From Lachnospiraceae bacterium (GTDB lineage: Bacteria; Bacillota; Clostridia; Lachnospirales; Lachnospiraceae), in the NCBI GenBank assembly GCA_900770225.1, contig CAAGJU010000150.1:1-5666 (forward strand): a stretch of DNA of 5,666 nt, read 5' to 3'. The translations under genes were made by a program, and so were the position numbers. Below the pieces are notes generated by a model. It was not told the DNA's origin, did no database searches, and saw nothing but the letters and a program-made list of their open reading frames with translations. Below, piece after piece: positions 5,505 to 5,666 of the stretch (positions within the stretch are counted from its first letter, which is position 1; every line of letters begins with the position of its first letter).

Positions 5505-5666
5505 TTTTTTTTACTCTCCACCTGCGTCTGCACATTCAGTCCCCAGAGCTCGATGATCTCCGGAAGAACCTGATAAATGGAAAATGTACCGAACTGATCC
5601 AGCCACTCATCCGGCGTATCCGGAACACCCTGCGGATTCGCATGCTTCGCCATGATGTAGCTGATA
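5480..5666 (-). CDS. Tail assembly chaperone G, N-terminus off the right edge
   Basis: The last 61 residues are visible in the frame ending at TGA 5480-5482. They include an acidic, Trp-containing segment DTPDEWLDQFGTFSIYQVLP and a terminal QTQVESKKNFERLTGK. The frame is open to the window edge and no start is visible. The codons AGT AAA AAA AAC sit shortly before the end. Ribosomes that slip back one base on A AAA AAC continue into the T frame, and the rest finish seven codons later. Short G proteins and less abundant G-T fusions are a conserved feature of siphovirus tail chaperones, encoded just before the tape measure gene. Assignment rests on the frameshift arrangement, the T-frame motif and the position, since G itself is poorly conserved. 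Confidence 0.8.
   Translation of the reverse strand, partial: ISYIMAKHANPQGVPDTPDEWLDQFGTFSIYQVLPEIIELWGLNVQTQVESKKNFERLTGK
5504..5510 (-). promoter_or_regulatory. Programmed -1 frameshift slippery site A AAA AAC
   Basis: The heptamer lies in frame with G as codons AAA AAC, preceded by further A's (an 8-A run, 5505-5512). It fits X XXY YYZ exactly. Seven sense codons and the G stop follow, while the -1 frame stays open for 61 residues with a family-typical T sequence. Confidence 0.85.

Noticed and set aside
4974..5573. 199-residue open frame on the plus strand across the LytTR and chaperone genes
   Set aside because: It lies antisense to three well-supported genes and their promoter, starts without a ribosome site, and shows no protein-like pattern.

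Overview
The window is the tail-gene stretch of a siphovirus-type prophage or phage of a low-to-mid GC Gram-positive bacterium. Strong GGAGG-type ribosome sites before nearly every gene, a TP901-1-like tape measure protein, a Gram-positive-style tail chaperone pair and a LytTR/DUF3021 pair all point to Bacillota. A gut Clostridia/Lachnospiraceae host is my best guess, but it is inference. Every gene I support lies on the minus strand, so transcription runs from high to low coordinates.

In transcription order: (1) the 3' end of tail assembly chaperone G (5480-5666, running off the right edge) and the overlapping T frame (5319-5483 as an ORF, 5319-5504 as a frameshift extension). They are joined by an A AAA AAC slippery heptamer at 5504-5510, with a possible hairpin downstream. 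(2) A 120-base gap with a sigma-A-like promoter at 5229-5257. (3) A two-gene cassette: a stand-alone LytTR DNA-binding regulator (4761-5198) and a four-helix DUF3021 membrane protein (4314-4748). (4) A Rho-independent terminator at 4256-4288. (5) The 941-residue tape measure protein (1403-4228). (6) A 120-residue tail protein (1039-1401). (7) The first 342 codons of a tail hub/baseplate protein (1-1027, running off the left edge).

The tail genes work together in a known way. G and the G-T fusion chaperone the tape measure protein, which sets tail length while tail tube subunits polymerise around it. The proteins encoded after it build the tail tip. The LytTR-DUF3021 pair is not a tail component. 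It interrupts the usually tight chaperone-to-tape-measure junction, is visibly more AT-rich than the tail genes in the lines I counted, and carries its own promoter and terminator. That is the layout of a phage 'moron', a cargo gene unit expressed independently of the lytic programme. Pairs of a LytTR activator and a membrane antagonist act as sensory switches in Bacillota, so this one may let the prophage sense or alter its host. That cargo cassette is the most interesting content of the window.
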